Below, in pieces: positions 1 through 9,177 of a stretch of 15,571 nucleotides of DNA (the first letter of the stretch is position 1; each line of letters starts with the position of its first letter). The stretch lies in the NCBI GenBank assembly GCA_037178675.1, contig JAYMGJ010000836.1, forward strand, positions 1 through 15,571. Direction: 5' to 3'. The DNA comes from Scleroderma bovista. Its lineage: Eukaryota; Basidiomycota; Agaricomycetes; Boletales; Sclerodermataceae. Position numbers and translations under genes: made by a program. The notes under the pieces are model-generated. The model was given only the letters and a program-made list of their open reading frames with translations. It searched no databases and was not told the origin of the DNA.

Positions 1-298
1 AAATTGATGAGTTGTACTCCTTCCTTCATCAGCAAAACAGCACTTTTCCCACCCCAAGTTTTGACATGTTACATGAGTGATTCAGTTTCTACACTCTAAC
101 CCAGTATGTAAAAGGCTTATTTTGGATACAAAGAAGGTTCAGTGAAATTTTTAGGTAAGGTTTATAGGCCAGTTTTTTTGTCCATTTTCTGTACAGCTCT
201 GTATTACTGGGTACCTTTCTGTAATTTTCTGTAATCAGCTGTACAGACTCTACAGAGAAAAGGGTTGTTTTGCTGATGTTGCTCCAAAGATATCTCAA
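1..298. other. AT-rich non-coding sequence
   Basis: No reading frame here has gene character; the longest frames are short, AT-rich and without recognisable domains or splice structure. The stretch contains several close copies of the word TCTGTA between about 185 and 250. It may be decayed transposon sequence, but nothing identifies a family. Confidence 0.4.
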
Positions 299-950
299 AG
301 AATATGGACATTGTTACTTGGTGGGCTGTGATAACCTCAGCATTTGCTCCTATGAACATACCCAATATGCCTTCCCTCATCCTATATTGGCCCCAGGAAA
401 ATGCATGGTATCTCTTATATCTGAAATATGTCTACCCCACAAATATATCATTTATAGAACAATATAAAAGACACTGTGAGTGTCTCTGTATTCTTGCAGA
501 TGGTGGCCCATAGTATGATATTAAATAATTTCAGACAGTTCTTTCCAGAATATTTACAGTGATATTATGGAGTCTATGAATGATTAGGAAGATGATGGAG
601 TTGATTTCCAGACCCCAGCATTTGTTCCTATGAATGTACCCAATGTGCCTCTTCTGATCCTATATTGGTCTCAGGAAATTCAGGAGCATGTCTCTGATAC
701 CTGAAACATGTCTACCCCATATATATATCATCATAGGACTGTGGAAAGAACATTTGTGATGTACCTGTATTTTTTGTGACAACACACACACCCTACTCCT
801 CATACCTTACATTGCTGTATCTAATAAATTCAGGAAGCTATTCCAGGATGTTTAAAGGGTTGTTATTGTGGTTTTTGAGGTCTCTGAAGATGATGGGAAT
901 GGTCCTGAGCCTTGCAGAATATTTCCTAATAAGATGTGTTTCCGGTACCC
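299..950. repeat. Diverged ~290-bp tandem repeat, two full copies and part of a third
   Basis: Copy 1 starts near 299, copy 2 near 589 and copy 3 near 885. Copies 1 and 2 share the run CAGCATTTG(C/T)TCCTATGAA at 340 and 619, followed by matching CCTATATTGG, GTCTACCCCA and ATATATCAT blocks in the same order. Copies 2 and 3 share GAAGATGATGG at their starts. Identity is clearly below 80 percent, so the duplication is old. There is no supported coding frame. It could be part of a degenerate retroelement. Confidence 0.6.
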
Positions 951-1443
951 AAGCATGCTTGCATCACCTGTAGAATATTATTTTGACCACCGTTTTGTCT
1001 GAAACTTGGACCAGGACCTCCCAATGGGTCTATCTACCCCATCCCATCATTACATTTCCCAAAAGATTGTTTACAGTTTGTAATTATAATTCCACCACAG
1101 GCTGTATAGACACGACCATTGAGCATTAGGGGGTCAGTAAACTTGTGACATCTCTTGAGTTACTAATTCCAAGCAGGATTGACTGATGAGATTGGCGAGA
1201 GCAGCGATAATCAGAAGGAGAGTCTCTAATGGGTCAGTAGACATGACTGTCGGAGACAAAGAATATATGAACTCCACTGCACGGCTTGTTAAGTTAACAA
1301 ATAATTCAAAATATTACCAGCAGGAAGCGACAGTAAGCGAAGACTACCGTACAGGCTCTTCCGCTCGATTCCAATTGAGCTACTGCCGCGCTTGAGGCGC
1401 TCGTCATACGCAGAACTATTGTAAACCTCAATACATAAAATGT
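951..1443. other. Intergenic stretch, no gene seen
   Basis: I see no gene here. The 69-codon plus-strand frame at 1186-1395 has no splice structure or recognisable motif. Base composition rises from AT-rich on the left towards the gene-like level of the next region. The last ~50 bases lie just downstream of the minus-strand WD40 gene and presumably hold its 3' untranslated region. Confidence 0.4.
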
Positions 1444-4400
1444 CTAATTCTCTGATCTTGCATCAGACTCCGGTGGCGCTGACGTGGACCACAAACAAAC
1501 TGCTCCATCATGGCTGCCTGTTGCAAACGAAAATGGATCATCCGTTGCATAGTTCCATGCAATGCACGTCAGATCTAACACACTTGAAAGTGGGCGTATA
1601 CAGTGGAGAAGGGCCGCAGTGTCTCGGTCCCAGATGTGTATGTTTCCAGCTGCAGGAATTCATCACAATATGTCTGGCAGTGAGAAACGAACAAACCTTT
1701 TCCGGCACACCATACGAATTGATCATCCCTCCCTGCAAAGTAGCATGGGCCTACAATGTCAACATGAACTTTGAGAACAAATGTGTGTTTCGGGGTGAGG
1801 CGGGAAGTGATGCAGTTGTTATCTCTGTCCCTGACAACCTCTACCTTCCATAGCTGAGGAGGTGCCTGATAAACGAGGACAAAGGTCGAGGACAAAGTTG
1901 CTAGGATTCGGGGACAACACCGACCTTTTCTGGAGATATAAGGACAACGGAAGCTCTTCTTGCCATAGTGACATCGCGAACATCATTGGCAAATGGGGTT
2001 TGGCTAAATGAGTGGTCAAAGGCTGAGCATGCACCTATAAGCCTAAACGCACCTCTCTTTTCGTTTTCTTTCCATGTTGTAAACTGTCATGGGGAATATT
2101 GAGCAGATACCAGAAGGTCATAAACGAGTCATACCAATAATGCGCTTCTCCACTGCGGTGGACCGACTAGGATGAGGCCCCGCAGAGGATGTGATGGACG
2201 GTCCCACGCCGACCAAACGCGTACAGTCTTCCGTGACCGCGACATTATGAAGCCGAACTTGGCCAAGATTGTAAGTATCCAGTACCTAATGACATGTGGT
2301 AAGGCAAAAAGCCACTGAAGGATGTCAGCACTTGCACCTCACCTTCCCGGTCAAATCCTAAACGCATGTTAGTTAAGATCGCCATGGAACACAAACGATT
2401 TTACGCACCAGCTTGACAACCTCGCTTCCTTCGACCGAAAGGAAAGCTGATCATGACCCGTCATGAAAAAACGCTCAACATGGAACGCGTCAGGGATCTT
2501 ACCGTCACTGTTTGTGAGCCAGACGATGGACTGGATGCCATTCTGTCGTTCGATCGTTTTTTTGCATACGCCATCCTGGTGAGAAAACCCTATCAGCACG
2601 GCTATCTCCCTATTATGCAGAAGTACACATTACCTCAGTCCACACTTTTACGGAACGCGTGAGCCGAGTCAGGAGCATCCGGCCATTAGGAGACCTATGC
2701 ACTGTCGTCAGCAAACACAAAACATAACATAATGCGCTTACTCACCAAGCGACTTGGCCAATGAAACCTCGTACGTGAACAAGAACGCGGTGGGTGGCAA
2801 GGTCCCCGCTCTGCCCTACCCGGAATATGACTGATGTCCTGTCCCAACTATAGCGAATGTGAACAAGGCAAAGAAAAAAAAATAGGCAATCGCACCTAGA
2901 TGTAGCCAGATATTTCCCGTTTGGTGAGAACTGGAGATGACGCACAAGGGCCTGATGTGCGGGCAGTTCCTGAATGGAACCAAGCATCTTCAGCTTTTCG
3001 ATATTGATCATCATACGGTTGTTTCGCAGAGCTTGCGTACTCGGATCTGTAAATTGATCTGGTGATGTAAGCTGTGGTGTTTGCCAAGTTCGTCTTAGAG
3101 ACATTGGATGTGCAGTGCCAGCGGGGTGAGTAGATTGAAGCATTATCACAGCGCGAATAGCATTCACGAAACGTTGCCTGGCATGAGACTGCCTGGTAGC
3201 CCTGTACTCAATATGTTCATCCGCGGACATTCGCCGTTCGGTGAGATCTGAGCATGAAGAAAAGGCTATTTCTTGATGTGGTAATGGTGATATGGTTTCC
3301 TGGGTGTTGTGACGGGGGTGTAGAGGAGATATGGGGTGGCGGAAAGCCCGCGGTTGATGTAGATCGCCATATAATGGCAGCTCGGCTTGCTCTGGGCGGG
3401 CTGGAGTTATATTTACCCATTCTACTAATCGTTTAAATCTTAGGAAGACGGCTGCTATATATCGGCATAACCAATCAGTGACCAAGCGCGCTGTTTGAAT
3501 AATGCAGATGCGAAGATCAGTAACATGGTTGGTGAACTCAGAAATTGCATCCCAAAGCCACTTCTGACCGCCAAGCCACATCAGACCAAGGTGATGAGCA
3601 AACATCCACCGTTCAGACGCAAACCATGCTGATACAGCAGCAAGGCCAAAGGATGTGACGACCTGTTATGAAACGGGTGAGACGAGGCTGCGGAGCCAAC
3701 CAAGCATCAACTTGCCGTTAGCGCGGTAATTATCATTGAAGTTACAGGCCCCTGTAAGATAAGCGTCTCAACAAACATGAAAACTCCAGTAGGATAGAGC
3801 ACCCACCTGATGAGAGGAGTAGGTGAAAAGCACGAGACCTGACGAGAAACAGGCGATGGACATGACAAGAAAGACAGGCGGAGCTCGTTGAATCCATATG
3901 AGCACCCACCACGGCACCTTGTGCCCAGGAGAGCGGCTCAATGATGCAATTAGCACGGGTCATGACGCAAAGAAGTAAAAGAATCGCTTACTACATGGTG
4001 TGCTTCCACATCAATCCAAGGAAACAGTTCGCCGATGCAGCTATGCTGAACACTAATGATGAAAACCAAAAAGCATTGACAGCGTCCGAAAGTACAGTTC
4101 CTGTGCTCGAAGATGAGAATTGCAAAGTTGAAGCAGTGACGGCCGAGAAGAATGTTGTCGCTGTTGACAAGTTCAACAGGTAGCTTTGTTGATGAGACCT
4201 GATTGCAGGAACGCCTGAATAAAAAAGCTTATCAGGACAGTGAAAACAATGTACTCCCCCACCAACCAATCTCGATAAACATAGATAGTGTCACTGTAAT
4301 ATTGGAAACATGATCGCCGATCTCACTGGCCAAGTCGTGCACATAACGCTGGACAGCAGCTGAACGAAACTGGCCTAAACATAGAGCTGCTTAGACGTGT

Positions 4401-4602
4401 TAGAGAATGCATAGGAAAAGCTAACTTTTATACTCGTCGAGGCATGAAGCCCAATACTGGATGGGCAGGCATTCCCTAAGTGGCCATTATGGAGGCAGTA
4501 ACTTGTGTCACTCACTTCCAAGTCCCCTTCAAATGCCTTCATTGATTGGTAAACAGCCGTGTCAGTCAATTCTGGGAATTCATTCAGACAATTGAAGAAT
4601 GT
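1444..4602 (-). CDS. WD40-repeat membrane protein, C-terminal ~785 codons of a gene severed at its 5' side
   Basis: Sixteen exons read on the minus strand: 4602-4434, 4374-4267, 4214-3995, 3936-3807, 3751-3716, 3662-2896, 2847-2746, 2694-2634, 2575-2503, 2446-2409, 2357-2343, 2285-2135, 2083-2053, 2003-1925, 1865-1697 and 1649-1444. They sum to 2,355 nt, exactly 785 codons with one terminal stop. Residues ~1-220 contain hydrophobic segments (about 143-163 and 187-207, for example VFLVMSIACFSSGLVLFTYSS minus its last residue) ending in a W-rich patch. Residues ~455-784 are WD40 repeats (HLQFSPNGKYLATSSWDRT, VAWSPNGRMLLTRL, AGNIHIWDRDTAALLHC, FATGSHDGAVCLW). WD40 propellers bind partner proteins, so a membrane-anchored scaffold or sensor is likely; the partner is unknown. 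There is a GC-AG intron at 3715-3663 and a 15-nt micro-exon. No start codon fits at 4602; the first in-frame ATG is at 4542. The missing N-terminus appears to be at 14044-14926. An open frame does continue to about 4725, so a hybrid start is not excluded. Confidence 0.8.
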
Positions 4603-4606
4603 GGGT

Positions 4607-4621
4607 TTATCTGGAAAAATT
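4607..4621 (+). repeat. Left terminal inverted repeat
   Basis: TTATCTGGAAAAATT is the reverse complement, with one mismatch, of the right-end sequence at 14029-14043. It lies five bases outside the point where the minus-strand WD40 frame regains family-like sequence (TFFNCLNEFPEL). Similarity decays inward of 15 bp. Confidence 0.6.
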
Positions 4622-4758
4622 CGCAGAGGACGCAGTAAATCTCCTGGACGGGGTCCCAGCGCTGGAACCCAGTGATCGGGATGATCTTGAATAGTGGACG
4701 TCGGATAGCGTCGGGAGCGGGAATACTAGTATGAGCGCCGCGTTGCCCAAACTTTAAA

Positions 4759-5226
4759 TGTTCCGTTACGTAGTGTGACGATATCTCACGGTGTCCATCC
4801 CCGTACAGTGTACAGCGCACCCAGCCAGATTAGTCCACTCGGTATATAGTCTCCTCGGTATTATATAGCCCAACAGACAGATCATAGGTATGTCCATAAT
4901 ATCAGATGCTCAGTAACTAAGACTATCGGTATCCAGAATTTAGGCATGAACGCGCCGCACTCAGTTGACAGCCAAGATTCACGTAAGGTTGACTGTAGTA
5001 GTACACAGCCTTCCAAGAAGACTGTTCCGGATCCGTTGGTGTGACGGTACCTCAGGTGTCCATCCCTGTACAGTGCACCCAAGATTAGTCCCCTCGGTAT
5101 ATAGTCCAACAGACCAGACCTAGGTATGTCCATGAAAAAGAGATATCCAGTAACTAAGGCTATCACTATCCAGAACTTAGGCATGAACGCGCACTCAGTC
5201 GACGGCCAAGATTCACGTAAGGTTGA
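4759..5226. repeat. Direct duplication of a ~200-230-bp segment, offset ~262 bp
   Basis: Copy 1 (about 4759-4992) and copy 2 (about 5024-5226) share in order GTGTCCATCCC(C/T)GTACAGTG, CTCGGTATATAGTC, AGGTATGTCCAT, CAGTAACTAAG, TTAGGCATGAACGCG and AAGATTCACGTAAGGTTGA. Copy 1 has small extra pieces, such as a second CTCGGTAT run. Similarity is high but interrupted by indels, so the event is moderately old. Open frames on both strands cross the copies but show no recognised domain. The segment may be the subterminal repeat region of the element. Confidence 0.8.
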
Positions 5227-5628
5227 GAAGCGTTTCTTGGAGCCGATGCCCTTCCTAGTATACGGAACTGATGAAATGGTCCCCCCTGGGCGCTCCTACC
5301 CCCGCTCCGTCACTTGCTTTACAGCCTGGCTTGATTTACAGCTCCCATGTAAATCGACCTGCGAATCCCTGCTTTCAACCTACTTTCCTGCACTTTCCTG
5401 CACTTTCCTGCACTTTCCCACTGGAACTGGTTTGTGCGCCCGAGCCTGATTTGTCCTAATGATCCTCGTGCCACACCATGAGGCTACCTGATTTGGCTAC
5501 CTGATTCGTCCTGATCCTCGTGTCATGCCATGAGGCTACCTCAGCGCACAACCGTGCCTGCGGTGAGTTCCTTTCCTTCTCCCCTCACTTCCCCCCTCTA
5601 TGACTGCCCGCTGTGTAACGTTGGCAGA
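5227..5628. other. Non-coding spacer with two small tandem repeats
   Basis: No gene is supported. A 10-bp unit close to CACTTTCCTG occurs four times at 5381-5420. A ~45-bp unit containing GATCCTCGTG and CCATGAGGCTACCT occurs twice, at 5445-5491 and 5500-5543. Plus-strand frames through here (5126-5449, 5271-5459) are driven by these repeats. Confidence 0.6.
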
Positions 5629-6325
5629 TGCTCTTCCGCCCGTTCTGGATGTAGCAAGCCTTTATAGCGTCTGTGTATCTCTGGTTGGCGCAAGCCGTTG
5701 ATCGACATGTCCGCTGTCAATGGACCTTCCTACCGCTATCGGTCACTCACCCTATCTGTCATGGCTGACTTGTATCGCTTGGGGCGCACTCGGAAAGCGC
5801 CTTTGTACCCGGTACGAATCTTTTGGTGAATGCTGAACTTTGTTGATATTGTTAAACTTGTTCCAGTCCCAAACGTTCCGCTTGTCTCACATAAAGACAT
5901 CATATTTGGTCCCAGTGACGCAGATGACGATGACTTTGAGCTCCTGGGGAGGTCGAACCGTTCCTCACCAACAAACCTTTGGAGAACGAGCTGACTACTG
6001 AGGGTATCACGTTCTGCTGGGTGCCTGACTCGTACAACCGTTGTTCGGGACGGATGCGACGTGCACAGGACGTGCCATCGGTGAAGAACTGGTACGTTTC
6101 TCAAACACTTCGTTCTGAATGAGCTCATAACCCACTCAGAGACGGCGACAAGAAAGAACCTCTTCCGTCAACCGAAGGCGACTAAATTTTTCCAAACAAC
6201 GCGTTTGGATTGGGTCGAGGCTGGTTGCAAGGTAGGCATTCATTTTATAGAATTTGAACTACCTCTCCATCTCAATTACAGCCTGAACTTGAAACCTGTC
6301 AAGACTCTCACAACGACAGAGTGTA
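5629..6325 (+). pseudogene. PRP8: PRP8 (U5 spliceosome core protein) pseudogene, N-terminal-region fragment
   Basis: Prp8 is the ~2,300-residue scaffold at the catalytic centre of the spliceosome. In three shifting frames the plus strand gives pieces of it in the right order. These are KPLIDMSAVNGPSYR and VMADLYRLG (from about 5690), DADDDDFELLG and EPFLTNKPLENELTTEG (from about 5920), then SGRMRRAQDVPSVKNWY, ATKFFQTTRLDWVEAG and finally LNLKPVKTLTT (to about 6320). Frame breaks occur near 5949, 6090, 6130 and 6256, and whole stretches between the blocks are missing. It cannot encode a protein. Homology from 5629 to 5688 is weak. The 130-codon minus-strand frame over this region is its shadow. 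The identification is firm because these blocks are among the most conserved in Prp8. Confidence 0.85.
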
Positions 6326-6378
6326 AGCTGTGTGGTAATATTACTGTACCTATTCACTTGTCATTTTCGTTTAGAGCC

Positions 6379-7068
6379 AGCTTCCTTCTCGATGAAGGAA
6401 GCCGATATCGTGTATAGCGCTGTCACTGACGTGGCCTGTGACGCGCGATCGCTATTTAACGGACAAGAATTGCTATGGATACCCTCCCCCTCCTCTACAT
6501 CGTGTCTCTTGTGACGTGCGATCGCTATCTAACGGACAAGAATTGCTATGGATACCCCCCCTCTACGTCGTGTCTCTTACTTGTGACGCGTGACCGCTAT
6601 TTAATGGACAAGAATTACTATGGATACCCTCCCCCCTTCTACGTCGTGTCTCCTACTTGCGACGCGCGATTGCTATCCAATGGACAAGAATTGCTATGGA
6701 TACCCCGTCCTCTACGTCGTGTCTCTTACTTGTGACGCGCGATCGCTATCTAATGGACAAGAATTACTATGGATACTCTCCCCCCTTCTACGTCGTGTCT
6801 CCTACTTGTGACGCGCGATCGCTGTCTGACGGACAAGAATTGCTATGGATACCCCCTCCTCTACGTCGTGTCTCTTACTTGTGACGCGCGATCGCTATCT
6901 AATGGACAAGAATTACTATGGATACTCTCCCCCCTTCTGCGTCTTACTTGAGTTGGTCACCTTCTTTCTTGACGAAGGAATCCGGATCTGTGACACACGA
7001 CCGCTATTTAATGGACAGGAATTACTATGGATACCCTCCCCCCCTCTATGTCGTGTCTCTTACTTTGG
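6379..7068. repeat. Minisatellite of eight ~73/76-bp units organised as 149-bp dimers
   Basis: The anchor GGACAAGAATT (last copy GGACAGGAATT) starts at 6461, 6534, 6606, 6682, 6755, 6831, 6904 and 7013, giving spacings of 73, 72, 76, 73, 76, 73 and 109. From the second unit, short units (GAATTGCTATGG, then CTCTACGTCGTGTCTCTTACTTG) alternate with longer ones (GAATTACTATGG, then TTCTACGTCGTGTCTCCTACTTG). Anchors two apart are 148-149 bp distant, so amplification was by dimer. Most units carry the palindrome GCGATCGC. All three plus frames stay open for 60-86 codons only because of the repeat. The array sits where the PRP8 copy has lost roughly 500 codons. Confidence 0.9.
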
Positions 7069-7138
7069 TGATCACTGATACGGTCAGCTTTATTTGTATT
7101 TTTCTCTGTACTCCCCGCTCATGACTTGTTTACAGTAC

Positions 7139-8790
7139 TTCGACCAATTCCTGATCTTCGTAACTTAGACATGGCGCGCACCAATGCATATGGCCTTATC
7201 CGTGGTCTGCAATTTTCCGCCTTCGTCTTTCAATATTACAGTCTCGTACTGGATCTTCTTGTCCTTGGTCTCCAGCGAGCTAGCGAGATGGCTGGGCCAC
7301 CGCAAATGCCCAATAACTTTTTGCAATATCGCGATTCTGCTACGGAGACTCGCCACCCCATTCATCTGTACTCTCGCTACGTCAATCGGCTCCATGTTCT
7401 TTTCCGCTTCACTGCAGATGAAGCGCGTGATCTTATTCAGCGATACCTGAGTGCGAACCCCGATCCTACCAACAACAACGTCATAGGATACAATAACAAG
7501 CGTTGCTGGCCTCGGGATTGCCGCATGAGACATCAAGCACGATGTAAATCTCAGGAGAGCGGTGTTCTGGAACGTCAAGCAGAGCCTACCTAGGTCTTTA
7601 ACTACGATCGAATGGGAGGACACTTTCGTCAGCATCTACTCCAAGGATAACCCACAACTCCTGTTTTCAATGTCTGGTTTCGAGATTCGCATTTTGCCGA
7701 AAATTAGGACTCTGGGTGGGGAACAGTTCTCGCTAAAGGATGCTGTTTGGAATCTCACGAACGAGCAGACGAAGGAGCGGACAGCTCAGGCATTCTTGCG
7801 TGTTTCAGATGACGGTAAATCATTATCCAGTTGGATGTGCATTGATGCCCTTTACTGATACGTGTTCCCATCCAGGTATCCAGCAGTTCAACAACCGTAT
7901 CCGCCAAGTCCTCATGAGTTCGGGTTCGACGACGTTCTCCAAGATTGTCAATAAGTGGAACACTGCGTTGATTGGGCTTATGACATACTACCGCGAAGCC
8001 GTCATCCATACAAATGAACTTTTGGATGCCCTTGTCAAAGCCGAAAACAAGATTCAGACGCGTGTAAAGATCGGCTTGAACAGTAAGATGCCATCGCGTT
8101 TCCCACCAGTTGTCTTCTACACGCCGAAGGAATTGGGCGGTCTCGGGATGTTATCTATGGGTCACATTCTTATCCCCCAGAGTGATTTACGGTGGTCAAA
8201 GCAGACGGACGTTGGAGGTCGGTTCTCTTTTATTCCATGGCAATTACTCATGGTTTCGTTTCATGGTCACTCACTTCCCGCTGGCATGTCTCACGATGAG
8301 GATCAACTCATATCTGTACCGATATCTCCAGCCATGGGAAGCCGAGTTCTTGGACTCTGCTCGTGTTTGGTCAGAGTACTCGATGAAACGCAAGGAGGTG
8401 AATGCACAAAACCGGCGTCTTACTCTTGAGGATCTGGAGGACAGCTGGGACAGGGGTATCCCATGTACAGAAGGATCGTCACACGTAGGTTTATTCGCGT
8501 TCTTTGTCGTCATCCCCAATTAACAAGTTCTTTAGTCTTGCTTATGATCACAGCTGGCGTGTGCGTACAGAGTGGAAATGTTCAGTAGAGTGGGGCAGCT
8601 CAACAACTATCGTGCAAATGACATTGCTGCGCTGGGTGGTATGGAAAGTAGGTTGGAGCACATGCTGTTCAAGGGAACGCACTTCCTGGCATAGGAGGGT
8701 CTCGGCTGGGAGAAGGCGTCCGGTTTCGAAGAGTCTATGGATACAAGAAGCTCACCAATGCACAATGTTCGGGTCTCAACGGCCTTATCC
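7139..8790 (+). pseudogene. PRP8: PRP8 pseudogene, central-region fragment with retained introns
   Basis: Near-perfect Prp8 core sequence, including [119 protein letters not shown] and WEKASGFEESM. Two introns are still clean: 7815-7875 and 8485-8535. A third, near 8214-8260, has lost usable borders. Frameshifting deletions lie near 7528, 8310, 8464 and 8580, and there is a stop at 8692. It is therefore dead, despite open frames of 155, 98, 229 and 137 codons. Retained introns argue for a DNA-level copy, not a retrocopy. At 8780 the sequence jumps from SGLN back to the earlier GLIRGLQF block. It covers roughly the middle fifth of the protein. Confidence 0.92.
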
Positions 8791-8822
8791 GTGGTCTGCA
8801 ATTTTTTCTTCTTCTTTGAATC
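8781..8822 (+). pseudogene. PRP8: Second copy of the PRP8 GLIRGLQF segment, out of order
   Basis: Positions 8781-8805 are identical over 25 bp to 7192-7216, with weaker similarity for about 15 bp more. In an intact PRP8 this segment lies several hundred codons upstream of the SGLN codons that immediately precede it here, so this is a rearrangement junction. Confidence 0.8.
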
Positions 8823-9052
8823 AATTTAAGTGCATTCAGGAAACTGAGCCCTATGTCGCACTAAGCTATTGTAGTTCTAGCTAGCTGGGGCCCCTGTGCC
8901 CCGCTCTCCCTCGATGCACAAATGCCCTGCTGGCAGGGTCATAGACCCCCCAGCAGTCCGTGCCGTTCCCGCCGGCCGTTTTAGTTGTGCCACCAGGCAA
9001 TGAGGGAGGGCTCGTGGAGTTTGCATAACTAAAAGGTTCGTTCTGACGTGTA
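8823..9052. other. Spacer between PRP8 shards
   Basis: No gene is supported. It contains GC-rich runs near 8887-8960, including arms CCCTGC and GCAGGG at 8925-8938. Its right part, with 9053-9177, should form the promoter and 5' untranslated region of the downstream nuclease gene, but I see no clear core promoter motif. Confidence 0.4.
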
Positions 9053-9108
9053 CCTGGTCTGCAATTATCTGCGTTCGTCTTCCAGTACTACAGTAACAAC
9101 AATGTTGG
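9053..9108 (+). pseudogene. PRP8: Third PRP8 shard with an internal deletion
   Basis: Positions 9056-9094 encode [13 protein letters not shown], matching 7204-7242. They are followed at once by AACAACAATGTTGG, which matches the sequence at 7471 in the longer copy (NNNV). Relative to that copy, 228 bp, exactly 76 codons, are missing. It ends 70 bp before the nuclease start codon, so it lies in that gene's leader or promoter region. Confidence 0.75.
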
Positions 9109-9177
9109 CCCCCTTGATTACAAATCAAGGTTATATCTGCGGAGCCCCTCAAGCATATTCAACGCACCACCACCACC

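Noticed and set aside
1440..1853. Plus-strand 137-codon frame
   Set aside because: It is antisense to the last two exons of the WD40 gene, which has in-phase splice sites and clear repeats on the minus strand.
4882..5184. Minus-strand 100-codon frame MPKFWIV...
   Set aside because: It is a product of the direct duplication: its two ends are the same segment read twice. No domain or splice context supports it.
5736..6128. Minus-strand 130-codon frame
   Set aside because: Antisense shadow of the PRP8 N-terminal fragment.
6379..7068. CRISPR array
   Set aside because: The units are contiguous and similar along their whole length, with no unique spacers, and the host is a eukaryote.
6475..7078. 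Repeat protein encoded by the minisatellite
   Set aside because: All three plus frames are similarly open, the dimer length of 149 bp shifts frame every copy, and there is no start or splice context.
7165..7635. Minus-strand 156-codon frame
   Set aside because: Antisense shadow of the strongly conserved PRP8 central fragment.
8214..8265. PRP8 intein remnant
   Set aside because: Fungal Prp8 inteins occur in this general region, but the extra sequence is about 50 bp, intron-sized, with no intein motifs.
7139..8790. Functional PRP8 gene or processed retrocopy
   Set aside because: Several frameshifts, a stop and missing domains exclude function. Two retained GT-AG introns exclude a retrocopy.
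8870..8890. Helitron 3' end (TTCTAG near a GC-rich hairpin)
   Set aside because: The hairpin arms lie downstream, not about 10 bp upstream, and no Rep/helicase or matching 5' end is present.
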